DNA of 64,000 nucleotides from Stratiolaelaps scimitus (taxonomy: Eukaryota > Arthropoda > Arachnida > Mesostigmata > Laelapidae). The stretch is from assembly GCA_019614645.1 (NCBI GenBank), contig JABWDB010000008.1:9920001-9984000 (forward strand), read 5' to 3'. The notes under the pieces were generated by a model. The model ran no database searches, was not told the DNA's origin, and worked only from the letters and a program-made list of their open reading frames with translations. Position 1 is the stretch's first letter. Every line of letters begins with the position of its first letter. Both the position numbers and the translations under genes were made by a program. Shown piece after piece: positions 1-11,913 of this stretch.

Positions 1-330
1 CAGACGGTTTTTGAGGACTGACTTTCAATGAGGGCGGCCAATGTGGTGGGGGCAGAGGGGAACTCGGCGAGTCACACGGCACGGCGAAAGGAGACGGTTC
101 GACGTTACATCGAACGAATTGAGGTTTTGTGTCTCGATCGATCGATTGGTCGGTCGAACGGACGGAGAGCCGGACAGACCGACAGACGGCTGGTCGCAGC
201 TCGTAGCCTGCGGATACGGACCAGTGACGCTCACGATATGACAATACGCAAGCAAGCGCTCGGTGGCGTATTCTGCTCGTGGGGTGATGTCACGGTAGAG
301 CACACGTAAGGAGCGTGAAAAAAATATGAC
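1..330. other. GC-rich low-complexity segment, no gene recognised
   Basis: This stretch is rich in CG-containing words (repeated CGAT and CGGA motifs around 135-190). It carries competing open frames on both strands of 66-102 codons. None has a recognisable domain, and the shared low-complexity composition explains why several frames are open at once. It could be part of a promoter or leader region of a gene outside the window, but nothing in it proves that. Confidence 0.3.
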
Positions 331-2030
331 CACTCGAGTTACTCACTCGTAGATGAGAGGTTGTTTCACGGGCAATGGTGTACTGTTATATTACCTAACA
401 CACATTCGAATGGCCACAGGTTCGAAGGGACACTGCCATTAGTGCGGTTTGACCTAATGTCAACTACAGCGCATATGTGAACGTGGGAGTTAGATATTAT
501 AATAGTGATGCGGCTGTGGCCTGGTCAGCTAAGACGATTTGCTGGGTGTCGAGTCCTATCCGTCCAGGGCTATGATTCACCGCGCCCTACCATCCATCTA
601 TAATGAGCAATATTATGACAAGTATACACAATAAATAATCACATAGAGGTGTCAAAATATAGTTGTGAGTAGGACCTGGACTCGATGAGTCTCACACTTT
701 AAAACATAAAGAAAAAGATTAACAGAGAGAAAGACAGAGTAGGCAAAATTATATGTAAAAAACGATATTTATATATACATTTGTACAAACGTCTGAGGAA
801 GTACAAAGTTAGACAATTTTTATATATGTATGCGAATGTGTCATCTAAGCACGAATGACAGCTTTGATCTCATGCAATGAATACATAACCAATCAATACA
901 TCAATTAAGTTGTTCGGGCCAAGAACTCAACCGCAGGCAAAATGGCTATCCAACGAAAGCAAAAAACGCTAGTAGGCAATTAAGGCAAACTCAATTAACT
1001 ACGTCAAAAAGATATGAAGGTACCGGACCAGAATGAAAAATGTAATTAGGACCTTCCGGTTTGAAATCCTTTACTGTTTCTGCGGTTTTCAATAAATTTA
1101 TAAATAACATCGCGTCGATTGGTTAAAATCAAAACAGGTTCTTATTCTATGTGCTACTAGTGCTTTCAAGATGCACAAACACACAACGATAAATCTTATA
1201 AACCTTTGGCCCTCAAAGCGATTGTATCATCGTAACGCTCTTCCGAGCTCCATGGCTCCGGCCCGATCCTCCGTCCGAACACAGGGTGGTCCAGTCGACT
1301 GCTTTGCCGCCCTCAATACCAACATCTTACCAACTCTGAATAGCCTATCAGTGGGGACGCCGAAGCACCTAGATCACATTCTGACCGCAACGAATACATG
1401 CTATCTAATCCACGTACGCCAGCCGAGTCGACGTTCCGTGCTCAACCCAAATCGAGTACAAACATAGGGATCGAGTCGCTCCCATCCGAAGGCTAACAAG
1501 TGCTGCTCATCCCGGGTCTCACAAAAAAATTATCCCGCCCAGGGGAAATGTCGTGAAACGACACTGGTGAACTGAATTAATCGACGTTCCCACTAAACTA
1601 ATGAGTTTGGCCGTATGCTCACAAGGGTCGCTACCGGCTTTGACACGTTATACCGCTAAAGTTGTTCATTTTTCATGAAACGTTGCCTCAAACAGTCAGG
1701 TGTATGCGGAGCAGTAGGGATATGGGAGGAGAGAGCATCTGACAGGGGGGGGGAAGAGAATTCAAAGGGCTATCAATCATTTTCCCAGGCAATACTCTTT
1801 ATCCCAGCCTTGAGTAGAACAGTGCTGTCCCTCACGTATCGACACAACGCTTCCTATCCAGCCTCTGTTTTGCAGTGTGTGGGCAGCTGCTTCATCAGGT
1901 TCAACAAACTGCCTTGTGGAGAACAGGCCATGCAAGGAAGCGACAGGGAAGATATGTAGTATTGAAGGCGCTCGACACCTGTGGTCCACTATACTCACAG
2001 CGATACGTGCGTATTCTGATGTAGGAATAC
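331..2030. other. non-coding stretch, mostly featureless
   Basis: Mixed to AT-rich DNA with short AT runs near 765-830. The open frames at 1171-1467 and 1675-1959 (98 and 94 codons) match no family I know and have no repeat or signal peptide. One short tRNA-like patch is listed separately. Otherwise I see nothing. Confidence 0.4.
509..562 (+). repeat. possible degenerate tRNA-like (SINE head) patch
   Basis: A segment resembling a tRNA A box (TGGCCTGGTCAGCTAAG, about 516-532) is followed after a short gap by a degenerate B box (GGTGTCGAGTCC, about 544-555). The order and wording are like the better tRNA-like head at 25.6 kb, but the spacing is shorter and no anticodon arm is visible. It may be an old SINE head or a chance match. 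Confidence 0.15.
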
Positions 2031-2096
2031 AGCTTGTTCATGTATATGTGTATATATAATATATTACATGAACGTTCGTCGGCTGGTTGGCCGAAC

Positions 2097-2812
2097 ATGG
2101 CGATTCAGGAAACTTGTGATGCAACCCAGCTTAAAAGGAAGTTGGAGGCAGTTTATGGAAAGTCTGGCCCATCGCATAAAATGGTAGGCTATTGGATCAG
2201 TGAATTCAGGTCGGGCCAGTACCCAAGACGAACGATGTCCGGGAGCTCTAGAAATGGCCATGAGTGAAGGAGATGTGCGAAAAGTGCATTGAGATAGTGC
2301 TCCGGGGTCGTCGGGTTACGGCTCATGAGACAGCGGCGGCTGTCTATTTGTAAATATTGGTAAGGGTTCAGTTGTTTCCATCCCACGCCGCGATCTCAGT
2401 ATGAGACAGTTGAATAGCAAGTGGGTGCCGCACAGCTTGACTGTGGACCAAAAACGAAGCCAAGTGATGCTTTAGGACCGCTGTTTCGAACAGATGAAGA
2501 GAAAACCGTGGGACATTTAGTGCCGATTCGTAACCGCTGATGAAAACTGGTTTCACCACTACATACTCAAAATCAAAGAAGTCACTCGTGAGTGGCCTGC
2601 TCGAAATGAAAGGCTGTCGACAAGGGTTGGGACTAAAAAATTGGTCAGAAAGGCTTTGTGCACTGTGTTTTGGGATTTACTTGCCGACATCGGGCGTCAA
2701 ATTTCTTGACTTCTAGGAAACTTACCCGCGTTCCTTACATTGGCCCATTTCGTTGCCTGCACATTTTGGAATCTATATCCAATGCATCACACATCTATCC
2801 TCTCATTGTAGC
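2097..2812 (+). pseudogene. decayed mariner-family transposase
   Basis: A fossil mariner (Tc1/mariner superfamily, DD34D type) DNA transposase, the enzyme that binds terminal inverted repeats and cuts and pastes the element at TA. Reading along the + strand and moving between frames, the expected order of motifs appears. First comes a helix-turn-helix piece with KLEAVYGKSGPSHKMVGYW (about 2138-2195). Next is a second HTH piece with IVLRGRRVTAHETAAAV (from about 2294), then the linker motif SKWVPHSLTVDQKRSQVML (from about 2416). The first catalytic aspartate sits in TADENWFHHY (about 2533-2562). KALCTVFWD follows (about 2650-2676), and a remnant of the WELLPHPPYSPDL motif is seen as WNLYPMHHTSIL (about 2768-2803). 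There are stops in every frame and at least two frameshifts, and the stretch holding the second aspartate between VFWD and the W-L-P motif is deleted. No terminal inverted repeats were found. It is certainly inactive; the motif order makes the family assignment strong. Confidence 0.85.
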
Positions 2813-2977
2813 CATAACGTACTCGGTGTCCCCTCGCGTTAACCCCAGCAACAACTAGCGTTCTAAAGTGACATCAACTCCAACATTAGGGTGTCAGACA
2901 CGTCTGCTCACTCTCAATCGCGGCGGCCTCGAGATTCCTCTATTCCTGCACCTCTCCGTGTTAAAAACATGTCGGGT

Positions 2978-2990
2978 GCGCGCGCGCGCG
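2978..2990. repeat. (GC)n dinucleotide run
   Basis: About six alternating GC units, able in principle to adopt Z-DNA. It lies at the start of the GC-rich island. Confidence 0.8.
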
Positions 2991-3687
2991 GCCTTGTGAA
3001 TCCACCTCTGGCCCCTGAGGGCGACTGATCCTCTATCATATCGCTCCCCTCTCAAGTCGCCTCGTCGGCCGTCTCATGCGTCAATTCTTCGCCTTCCCTT
3101 CTCCCCCATTCACTTGCCCTGCATCGTCTATCGTTGTGTCTACCTTGCTTGAAGCTAGCTGTCTGTTGGGCCATACCTGCCTCTACGTCGTACGTTTTAC
3201 TCAGCCTGGAAGCTGCTACACAGCTGGTGTGTATACAATACCCGGTGAAAGTGTCCCCGTTCGCGGCCCATGCGGGTCGACGAGACAAAGTTTCGATCAT
3301 GCAAAAGGTGAATGCCGGTAGACTCCACCGCAGGTCGGCCCTGGCCAGTTTGGGCTATGTATGTAGACTATTTGGCTGTGTCGTGGATGGTGGCAAGCTA
3401 GCTGCCAAGCCACGCAACGGTTGGAGAAGCGGCCTATCGGCGGAAGCTCAGCCACGTCGACGGAACCCACACGCATCGGGCTGGGTTCCCGACAACAGTG
3501 GCAACCGAGCATCACCTGAGCGACCGCTCCCTTTTAGGCCGATATAAGCGGTGCCGCGAAAGGATAGAAGTGGCTGGAGCTTCTGCGCGAACCTAAAAGC
3601 CCTCCTCCCTCAGCCCTTATCACACCCCGGCTGACGGCGATCCCATATGCCGGTTGCTTACCCTATGTCGTCGCTTTCTCATCGTCA

Positions 3688-3722
3688 TCAACAACAACAG
3701 CAGCAGTAGCAGCAGCAGCAGG
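3688..3722. repeat. CAA/CAG trinucleotide repeat
   Basis: CAA units pass into CAG units with one interruption (TAG). In one frame it encodes serine (AGC); read as CAG it would encode glutamine, but that frame is not part of a convincing gene. Confidence 0.85.
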
Positions 3723-3863
3723 AGCCGCAGCTTCGCCATCAGCATCCATCCACTAACCACCCAAGCAACCCTCGATCCAGCCAACGGGCAGCAGTACTTT
3801 ACTCTTCTGGCGAGTGTTGTCGGCTTACGGACGCATCTTCGTCTACTCTCGCGGCTGCGTCGC

Positions 3864-3880
3864 TGCCGCCGCCGCCGCCG
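3864..3880. repeat. (CCG)n trinucleotide repeat
   Basis: Five near-perfect GCC/CCG units within the GC-rich island. Confidence 0.75.
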
Positions 3881-4300
3881 TTGTCCTCGTCATCGTCAGA
3901 CACGGTGCCGTTGGTTCACTTTGCCTAGTTCCTAGTCCCTAGCCGCCGTTAGGACGACGGCCACGGCGACGACGACGACAGACGAGTGCCGGAGACGGCC
4001 GCGAAGTCGCGCGGCACACAGACTAAAGGTGAAGTTTCTGCCGTCACCGGTGTTTCCTGCACGTCTCCCCGTTGCCCCCGTCCGATATGCTCCCCGAAAC
4101 TAGGGGCGGTAGCTACGAGTCGGCCAAAGTGATGAGGGGAACCTGCGCGAAACGCGCATAGTAAGTTGGGTGGCGAGCGACGCCACTCAGACGACAGGCG
4201 TTAGTGACACACGACATTCAACCCGACCGGTCTTCTGAGGATTGCTGCTGCTGGTCGTCGACTGCGAGCACGGATCGCCGCAGACGAACGAGGTCTGTCT

Positions 4301-7272
4301 GCCCAGCTACGGGGGCGACGGCAAATACGGAGTGAATAGAGAACATCGCACAATCATACATATTGCACTTGTAGCTCTTCCCACACACATATAAACGGCG
4401 TAGGTGTGGCAAAGGTCGATGCTAACGCGCGGATACTTGGAATAGAGTGATATCAGCAACGGTAGAGAGAATCGGTCAGGGCACAGCAAGCAGACACACT
4501 GCTATATTCGAGTCGATTGATGAACGCGATGAGAGGGTGCATAAAAGTGACATGAGAAAAGTGTGGGTAGCGACGTACGTCAAACTCTGATACATGCAGA
4601 TATTGTTCCCATGTAATTATAGCCGTCTGGGTTGTCTCGCATATGGACAAAACATTGATTTATCGCTACGTTCAATCGAAGTATCATCCAAGCCAACTCG
4701 CCGTAATTCATGGCCAAACGAACACGCAGCGAATGGCGGGCGCCTGCTTCGTGGCGAAAGGCGATCGCCAGCTTCATGGGCAGCATGATGATGAGGTTTC
4801 GTTCCCCGGTCACCAGCGGTGCTAATATTCGACTACCTCTTGTCATCGAATCTTCAATGAGACGCAGCCAACGAAACCGTGCTGGTATATTGTACTCGCA
4901 ATGAAACGATGAGCGATGCGGCTTGTATGACGTTTATGCCCCGGGAAAAGAATGCCTTCCAGGCTTCACAAACGTAAGTGCCGTCGAGCGACTGCTTTCA
5001 ATTCATGCAACACACTATCCGCCCACGAAGGTAAGGGCAAACAACGCAAGTATCTCTGTCTATATTTCCTGACAATAACAGGGCAGATTAGTTACGTTAT
5101 TCCCCCGTCCCCACGGGCAGGCTTTTGAACGGGACTTATAGATTGGCAAAAAAAGAAAAAAAAGTTGGAGGTTGGAAAATCTATGATAGTTTCGCTCGTG
5201 TCGAACTCATCATATATTTTTCAACTTGCTATCAGAGACAGGGAATTCGCCCTCTGTATCTTTATAACATTCACTGCAACAGATCAATGTTCAACATTTA
5301 CTGTGGCGGCGCGATCACTGATCGCACTCGAGCCGAAATAACGGCCGTGATATGCACCGGCTATCGCGGCCACCACGACATACGCACACGGCCACGGTCG
5401 GAGGGGATCTGATTATTAGGTATTCTGTACACATCCGCTCAAAGCCCAGACCGCTCATTCCGCGTTTTGGCAGTTGGTAGAGTATGCGCGCAATATCTTC
5501 CACTACTTCCCGATCCGCTCAATACGCTATATCGTGCACCTCCCTCCGTACCCCCCCGCCTGCGCTGCACCGAACTGTAAAATCGAATGGCCAGCCAATA
5601 ATTCGACTCATTGCAAACCGCAGCAACGATGAGAGATGTTCCTCTCACAACGTAATTCTACTGGAACCGTAAAAACAGCGTTTTGGGTACCCCAGGGCGC
5701 GGGGGGCCTTGCGTACTTTGCACAATTCTTATGGCCATTACCACGACACCGATAATGGGCCCCGGCGCACATGTGCAGTGACGGCAGGGCAGGTCAGCAT
5801 CGGCGAGTTTCGCGAACCCCTCAAAGCGCAGATTCACCGACTCGCAACTCTGCGTTGACTGAAGCCAACCAAAAAACGAAATAAGTTAGTGCGCAATTAC
5901 GAACGATTGCGCGTTGCCGCAAGCGACGCCGGCGATACCTGACGTCGGAACGACGTACCGTGGCGGCCTGTGACATTTAGGTCATTTCGAGTGGATCTTG
6001 GGTGGAAAGAAATCTTGCGAACTTTTAATGGCCAGCATTCACTATACTAGGCTAGAGAGGGCATGGTCGTTCGGGTGTCTAACTACATCGAATACTATAT
6101 CGGCAATGTACAGAATCGTATTAGCTGAATAGTGTAATATTGCCAGATAGGTGATTTCTGAGATTGTCGATCGATGATGGTCGTCGTTTAATCGGCACCC
6201 TGTAGAAATTAGAAATTTCTATTATTACCTTGTGAGATTTATGTCATGGATGATTTTTTTGTTTTTGAATTTACATTTAATTCACATTAGGCTAACTCGA
6301 GCAGGGGTAGTATAGTTCATCCGTCACTGTTGATCTCTCTTTGCAAAATTGCCGAACCCAGATCCCTTAACATCCATTCGCATTGTGTATTGTCTATAAC
6401 AACGGACGCTTCTCTGAAGTGTTCATACATGTCGTTCAATGATGCCTACCCAACTTGCTCGAGGCAAGCAGGCGGTAATTCAAGATCAAAAGTTGAGATT
6501 TCATAATTGAATCATACGGACTGACGCAGGCGGGGTTTCTCACCGTAGACTGGAGTAATTGTGTCCCAGCTCTCAATATATCATTGCTTATGTACACGAC
6601 GTTAACACGTCACCGCTATGGAGGGCCCATCAGACCTGACACCATTGCCAATGACCGTCGAGCTGTAATGATGTCCGCGACTCATCCCACAATAGCCAGC
6701 TCCAGGCGTCACCAGCCACCGGAACAGACCGGGGATTGGGCCAGTTCGGGGATGCGCAATAGCATCGCGCTTCCAGCTCCGGGTGGTGAGGTCCTTTCGT
6801 GAGCTGTGTTCATTTGTTCCGATGTCCGACACCGCATTGAATCTGCGCCCTGTTTCGACTTCACGTCCGCTGAGGAAGGTGACTGTTTAGACAAGGATCA
6901 TTCGTCATTGTTGACCCCGACCTGCGGAACCCATGCCCAGACCGACCATCTAGCGTTTTCGTCTGTCATCCATAACTCTATTCCAGCATACACCGACTCG
7001 ATCCGAGTATGAAACGTAACTGTTGTTGAGGCGAAACGCCAGGATGAACAGTTTACAGCGCATAAGGGGGTATGCCACTCCGTCAAGTAGTCGATATATT
7101 GTACGTACATGATGAGGAGGAGAGATCGAATGAATAGTGGGACGGTTAATTACAGACGTCTCGAGTAGCATGTACCGTTGCCTCGTGAAAGAGACACCCA
7201 ATGGCGATAGATCGACGACAATTTGACTCCAAAACGTCTAACAGCCACCGAACAGCATTGTCCTCCGACGCG
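4301..7272. other. non-coding stretch, no gene recognised
   Basis: Mixed-composition DNA. Open frames of 60-95 codons occur on both strands (for example 5125-5412 and 6584-6802) with no domain. A good splice-donor-like word (GTAAGT) at about 4974 follows a short open stretch, but an in-frame stop at 4902-4904 and the lack of homology leave it unsupported. A short GC-rich patch lies at 5690-5960. Confidence 0.35.
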
Positions 7273-7301
7273 ACCAACCTGTCTGAAGCGGACAGGTTGG
7301 T
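7273..7301. other. perfect 11-bp hairpin
   Basis: ACCAACCTGTC is followed, after a 7-base loop (TGAAGCG), by its exact complement GACAGGTTGGT. An 11-bp stem without mismatch is unlikely by chance at a given site, although one such hairpin in 64 kb is not extraordinary. No U tract or gene context suggests a function. Confidence 0.7.
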
Positions 7302-9418
7302 ACATTCACGCTAGTGATAGCGAGCGTGTCCAGATGACGGAAAACAGGCGTACCGGTATTTCGCCAGAATTTGTAAATCCTCTGACCGAGATGCAGGTTC
7401 AATGTCATGTAGGCATGCGATTCGTCCAGAATGTCAGATGGAGGTAACTACCAAATTGAACCTGATTTCGTTACACCGGGACAGTTATATGTGAGTTAGG
7501 CTGTCACGTTATCTGTTTCAGTTCAAGTGTACGGCGGCGGCGGCGGCAGCGGCGTTGGTGGTGTTATCGTCACGTAGTTGGCACCTGACGTATTCCTGCG
7601 GTGCTATTGTAGCACGATTATGACCTGAGTAAAACATGATTTATAGATCATTTCGTGTTCGGAGTACGAGTTTATTCCGAAAATGGACACCGCCTAAAGT
7701 TAGACTCCAACGGCTGAAAACATCACTGGGCCGAATCGTATTAGATTTTTTTTATTTGCCCATAACAAAACGAACATGAAAGAATCATTAAATGAAGAGA
7801 GTACATAGGTATATAAATGAGATTAGCACTGAATTACACTTAAGGTCTACGTTGTCATGTGATGATATGCTGACTGGGAGCCGTATATCAAATTCAGCTG
7901 CCCCACAAATTGTATTGTGCTTTATTGACTCACTCGAATGGTAATAGAGCGATACCAGTATCCTTCTGGAACTAATCCACCCCCCATTTGAGATTGGCAA
8001 CCAGAAATGTAAATGTCCCTTGTTGATTCACCCTCTATCTCTCTTACTCTCTTTCTTTTTCGGGCACGTCCACACACTGAACGTATTAAGGAATTGCGTT
8101 ATATATGTATATATCGGCACATTAACATTTTAAATTGACGCTTTGAATCATTGAAAGGAGTCAATCTAGCTCAATACTAGTTTCCAATGATATCACTTGT
8201 TCTGCAACAAAACAATTTATTGCCCATTGTTCAGGATGCTGTCGCTGCACACATTATACATGCGTTGTCATCGTCTGCCGTCACGATTTGTGCGGCTCGT
8301 ATGCACGAAACAAGACAATAAACGAGAGACGCCTTCTAATCAACTGTAACTAATCATATGGAATTCTAGTCATTAAATGTCAGGTCCGCAGTCACAAATA
8401 AACATCACCACGACAGCGGGCGGCTTGCTGGCAAAATCATAACACGTACGTAATCTTTAGGGTGCACACCTCGGTTTGTGATATCGTTGACATGGGACCA
8501 AGCAAATAATTGAGTATGGTGTAATATATTGTAGTTGACATTTTTTCATGTTTTTCAACAAATATATATATTACAATTAATAATGTTGCTCTCTGACAAC
8601 GAGCCTCTTCCATGAACGATAGCGACATGAATCTCACGAGGCGTACTTGATCAGAAATTATTTCGACGACGGGTAACACCGTAGTGACTTACCAATGATA
8701 TCCTTCTACCTAACGGAAGGATTGTCGCAGCCGGTCACAGGAGGTGAATTTTTTTTTGCCCCTGGACCCCAGCTGTCAGTCGAATCGCTCCGGCGTCTTC
8801 ACTTATTTCGGGCCAACCTCAAAAATGACAACTTCTGATATCGGACAGAACGGCCGCCACCGCTGAGGGTGGAATCGATTTAGCGACATCTACTTACCGC
8901 TGCGACTGTAGAAGATGTATGATATTGTATTCATTTGAGAGGGGCAAATTACAAATATTAGCAGCCCGTGACATTTGCTCAATATTTCGACGTCGTCAAT
9001 TGCCTGCAGCGTTGGCAGATGCCGTAGAGAGAAATGTGCAGCCTATTGGAATCGGCAAGATCCTGAAATTTGGCTACATTCAGAGAGAAGGACACGAAGT
9101 CGTTTCAATGAATTGAGCCCCCGTATTAAACCGGCACAACTTGAACAGCTCATTTATTATGCGCCTCATAAGTAGTAAGTAGTAATAATCGTCTCATAAA
9201 TTTGTAATGACGCCATTGTGTTCGACTTCGCTCACTAAAACGGTATAATTCGAATCCACGAGATCCATATGTTTGGCGCGTTTTCTTGACGAAACCAACA
9301 GGCCAATGTTGGCGTTGTTTTCCTTGTGTTGTGTTCGTGTCTCGAATCATTTATCTATTTATAACACGTTTCCATCAGATTCTATGGACGATTCTGCTTA
9401 GAGATTCCTGCTGCATCG
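7302..9418. other. non-coding stretch
   Basis: AT-leaning DNA with a short GGC run at about 7532-7555 and AT-rich patches near 8100 and 8520-8580. The open frames (7788-8000 minus, 8437-8679 minus, 8919-9116 plus) are short and unrecognised. Confidence 0.4.
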
Positions 9419-9429
9419 CCCCCCCCCCC
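9419..9429. repeat. poly-C/G tract
   Basis: A run of eleven C residues. Three similar tracts of ten or more occur elsewhere in the window. Confidence 0.9.
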
Positions 9430-9503
9430 TTCGTCCTAACATAATGCGATGTTTATGCGTTGTCCCAACTTTAGCGTACTTTTTATATGCTTACTCACCT
9501 ATT

Positions 9504-9506
<3 letters not shown>

Positions 9507-9568
<62 letters not shown>
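9507..9568. repeat. (TA)n microsatellite
   Basis: About 31 uninterrupted TA units, the second-longest dinucleotide array in the window. The open frame across it only encodes an alternating Ile-Tyr run and is not a gene. Confidence 0.95.
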
Positions 9569-9569
<1 letters not shown>

Positions 9570-10600
9570 GAAATACTACATAAAACATGCGTAAACATGT
9601 TCATTTGGATGATGGTCGCCCGAGCCGACTGCCACAACCCAACCAGGAAGTTTCTCCGTCTTCGCACCTAACCACCACCCCACTCCCGCTCTCGCAAGGA
9701 GTACAACTAGTGAGGAGCTGGCCCCGGCCTTGAGTCTTTGACCCTCCTGTACACATGTGTGTCGGTCTATGTATGCCTGGCTGTGTGTGTGCGCGTGCGA
9801 GTATTTCCTATGTGTACAGGTTGGAGGTCAGTAGGACGCAACTCCTCTGCCATTGCCGCTGGTACTACCGACAAGGAGAGTTAGTGATCCCCAACCCCCA
9901 TAGCAACAGAACCCTCCAGCTGCTAGCGTACTGGCACATTGGTGCCGATTCGGAAGAAGGTCAGACAGCATCGGCCGAGATCCCCGGCAGGCAACGAAGC
10001 AGCGAACGAACCAAAGAAGTCCAGTCGGACCGGAGACTTTGCTGGCGCCTACCCCCATTCGGCTCCAAATGGGGGGGGGGCGGTGGGGGTTGTGGAGCAA
10101 CTGGGAAGTGCGAGCTCGCTCATGTGTCTCAGGGGAGCAATGAAAAGCCCACACCAACAAGCAAACGGAGCCAACAAAACGTCCAGAGGCTGAGCTGCTG
10201 CTGCTGCTACTGGATCCAGAAGCGAACGAAGAAGCAGAAGAAACTAATCATCCATGAATGCTCCTCCCTTCTGTAGAAAGGGCATCAGTGGGTGAGAAGA
10301 ACTCGCTACGAGCTGAGAGAGAAAGACAGACAGAACGGGAGAATGAGTGCAACAGGGATTTTCTTCGGCACATGATACACTTTGCGAGCAGGAGAGCGAC
10401 AGTTGAGCATGAGTGCTCTGCTGTATGCGTTTACGTAGGCGAAGACCATGGTGGCGTCACAGAGGAAAGACTACCATCCGAAGTCAGACGCAGATATTTC
10501 CTTCGTTGGCTACGGCAGGTGGCGCCGACACAGCTTCGTTCTGCTAAATGTTTGCCTATGTACCACACTATGTATATATATATATGTATATATTTTCGTT
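9569..10600. other. G-rich patch with overlapping unsupported frames
   Basis: GC-rich DNA with a G10 run at 10071-10080 and a CTG run near 10193-10208. A frame at 9755-10276 (173 codons) is open across the G run, and the opposite strand is also open at 9828-10160 (110 codons). The two frames exclude each other and neither resembles a known family. An AT run (10570-10594) closes the patch. Confidence 0.35.
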
Positions 10601-11472
10601 GATGCAGGTGTTGCGAGTTCGGCCGGTACATTGGGTACTCTAGCGTATTAGTTCGCGGCCAGCAGATGGCTCGGGTTCAAATATACGAGGGATGTAATTT
10701 CGGAGGCCATTCATTATTACTGCCATGGCCATCGGAGGACATATGATCCCATTATGGACTCCACTCCTTCTTAGATATCCTATGGTGGCAACACGTATGT
10801 AAACGCTATTCCACGCTGGACAACATCAAGAATCACCATGGCTCGGTCTTCAACTATTTCCTGGGCATGTTTCAGCTTTTACAATAACCATGCGCGAATA
10901 CCACATCTGTGCCATACATACTGGTTTTTCGATTTACCTTCATAGCTACTCGACTATAAATCTAGTTAACAAATCAAAATACAATATACTTCATCGAGCA
11001 ATCAGTATTATCATGCTGCTTTATTTTCAGCCCAAACCTATTTTACAGCTTAGACCTAAGGTATGTCACTAGCCATTTGGAAAGCATGAACCTTCGTCTC
11101 GGCGGTGGCACATGTACATATCTCAGATGCTGTCGCATGCCCTCCGTCTCATCCAGCTTTCACTGCATAAACCTTCCCAGCACGGTTGTCGTGGTACATT
11201 GGCCCTGTCTGGCTGGCAGCTTGTAGCCCCGATGACTGTTTATCTGTCCGAGATCTGTCTCTGTGCTCCTCACAGAATGTGCCGCGCGCTGCGTGTGTGC
11301 ATGACGAGACGCCGCAGCTTCTACTGTTCACGCTTCTCCTTGTATAATAGTTCCTTGTAATCGCGTACTTTCTGTGCCTGTTTTGGCATGTGCGTGTTCC
11401 CGTTGGAGTAATACCCGGATGCCTCGCTACCTGCTAGCTGGCTATAGCGGCGCCATGAACGTACCGCCGTCT
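10601..11472. other. non-coding stretch
   Basis: Mixed DNA without recognisable genes or repeats. The open frames (10890-11072, 11112-11360) are near-random in length. Confidence 0.4.
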
Positions 11473-11485
11473 CCCCCCCCCCCCC
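11473..11485. repeat. poly-C/G tract
   Basis: A run of thirteen C residues, the longest mononucleotide C/G tract in the window. Confidence 0.9.
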
Positions 11486-11877
11486 GAAAATAGATATGCA
11501 AAGCTTTCCTTTTAACAGGCGAAACGAGATGGCAGAACAAAGGGTGGGGCAGGCTAGAGAGGACAGAGTAAGAGAATCATACGAGGGATTTGTCAGGGAG
11601 GATGCGGAGCGAGGCCGGGTGCTTGTCGTGGGACACGAACTCGACCGTTGAATGGTCCGTTGCGGAAATCCATGAAAACTCTAGCAGACGCGGTGACGAT
11701 TCGGTCACGACCGACAACGACGGTCTTCTATAAAGAGGAGAGCGCGCAACAGGGAAGAAAGCGACCCACCCCGCACCGAGGTTCTATATATCTTCAAGGA
11801 CACCCACCGTCTTATGCGATACGCTTTGGTCGTGTCTTCTTCTTCTGTTCCTTTGTAAATTTGAACATCTACAATTC

Positions 11878-11878
<1 letters not shown>

Positions 11879-11909
<31 letters not shown>
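11879..11909. repeat. (TC)n microsatellite
   Basis: About fifteen TC units. On the minus strand it makes an Arg-Glu run in an otherwise unsupported frame (11705-12043). Confidence 0.95.

Positions 11910-11913
<4 letters not shown>

Larger units (their letters stand above)
2813..4300. other. GC-rich island with triplet repeats
   Basis: A CpG-containing, GC-rich stretch with short CG, CAG and CCG runs. Open frames at 3134-3547 (137 codons) and 3654-3935 (93 codons, with a serine run encoded by the CAG tract in another frame) have no recognisable domain. Such islands in arthropods often cover promoters or 5' untranslated exons, but no splice or start context decides that here. Confidence 0.35.

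Noticed and set aside
4710..5060. Frame with a GTAAGT donor at 4974 that could be an exon
   Set aside because: An in-frame TGA at 4902-4904 interrupts it, the frame simply continues through the supposed donor, and no homology is recognised.
5469..5500. tRNA-like A-box word (GGCAGTTGGTAGAG)
   Set aside because: No B box or cloverleaf follows.
9444..9671. 75-codon frame with an Ile-Tyr run
   Set aside because: It is only the translation of the (TA)n microsatellite.
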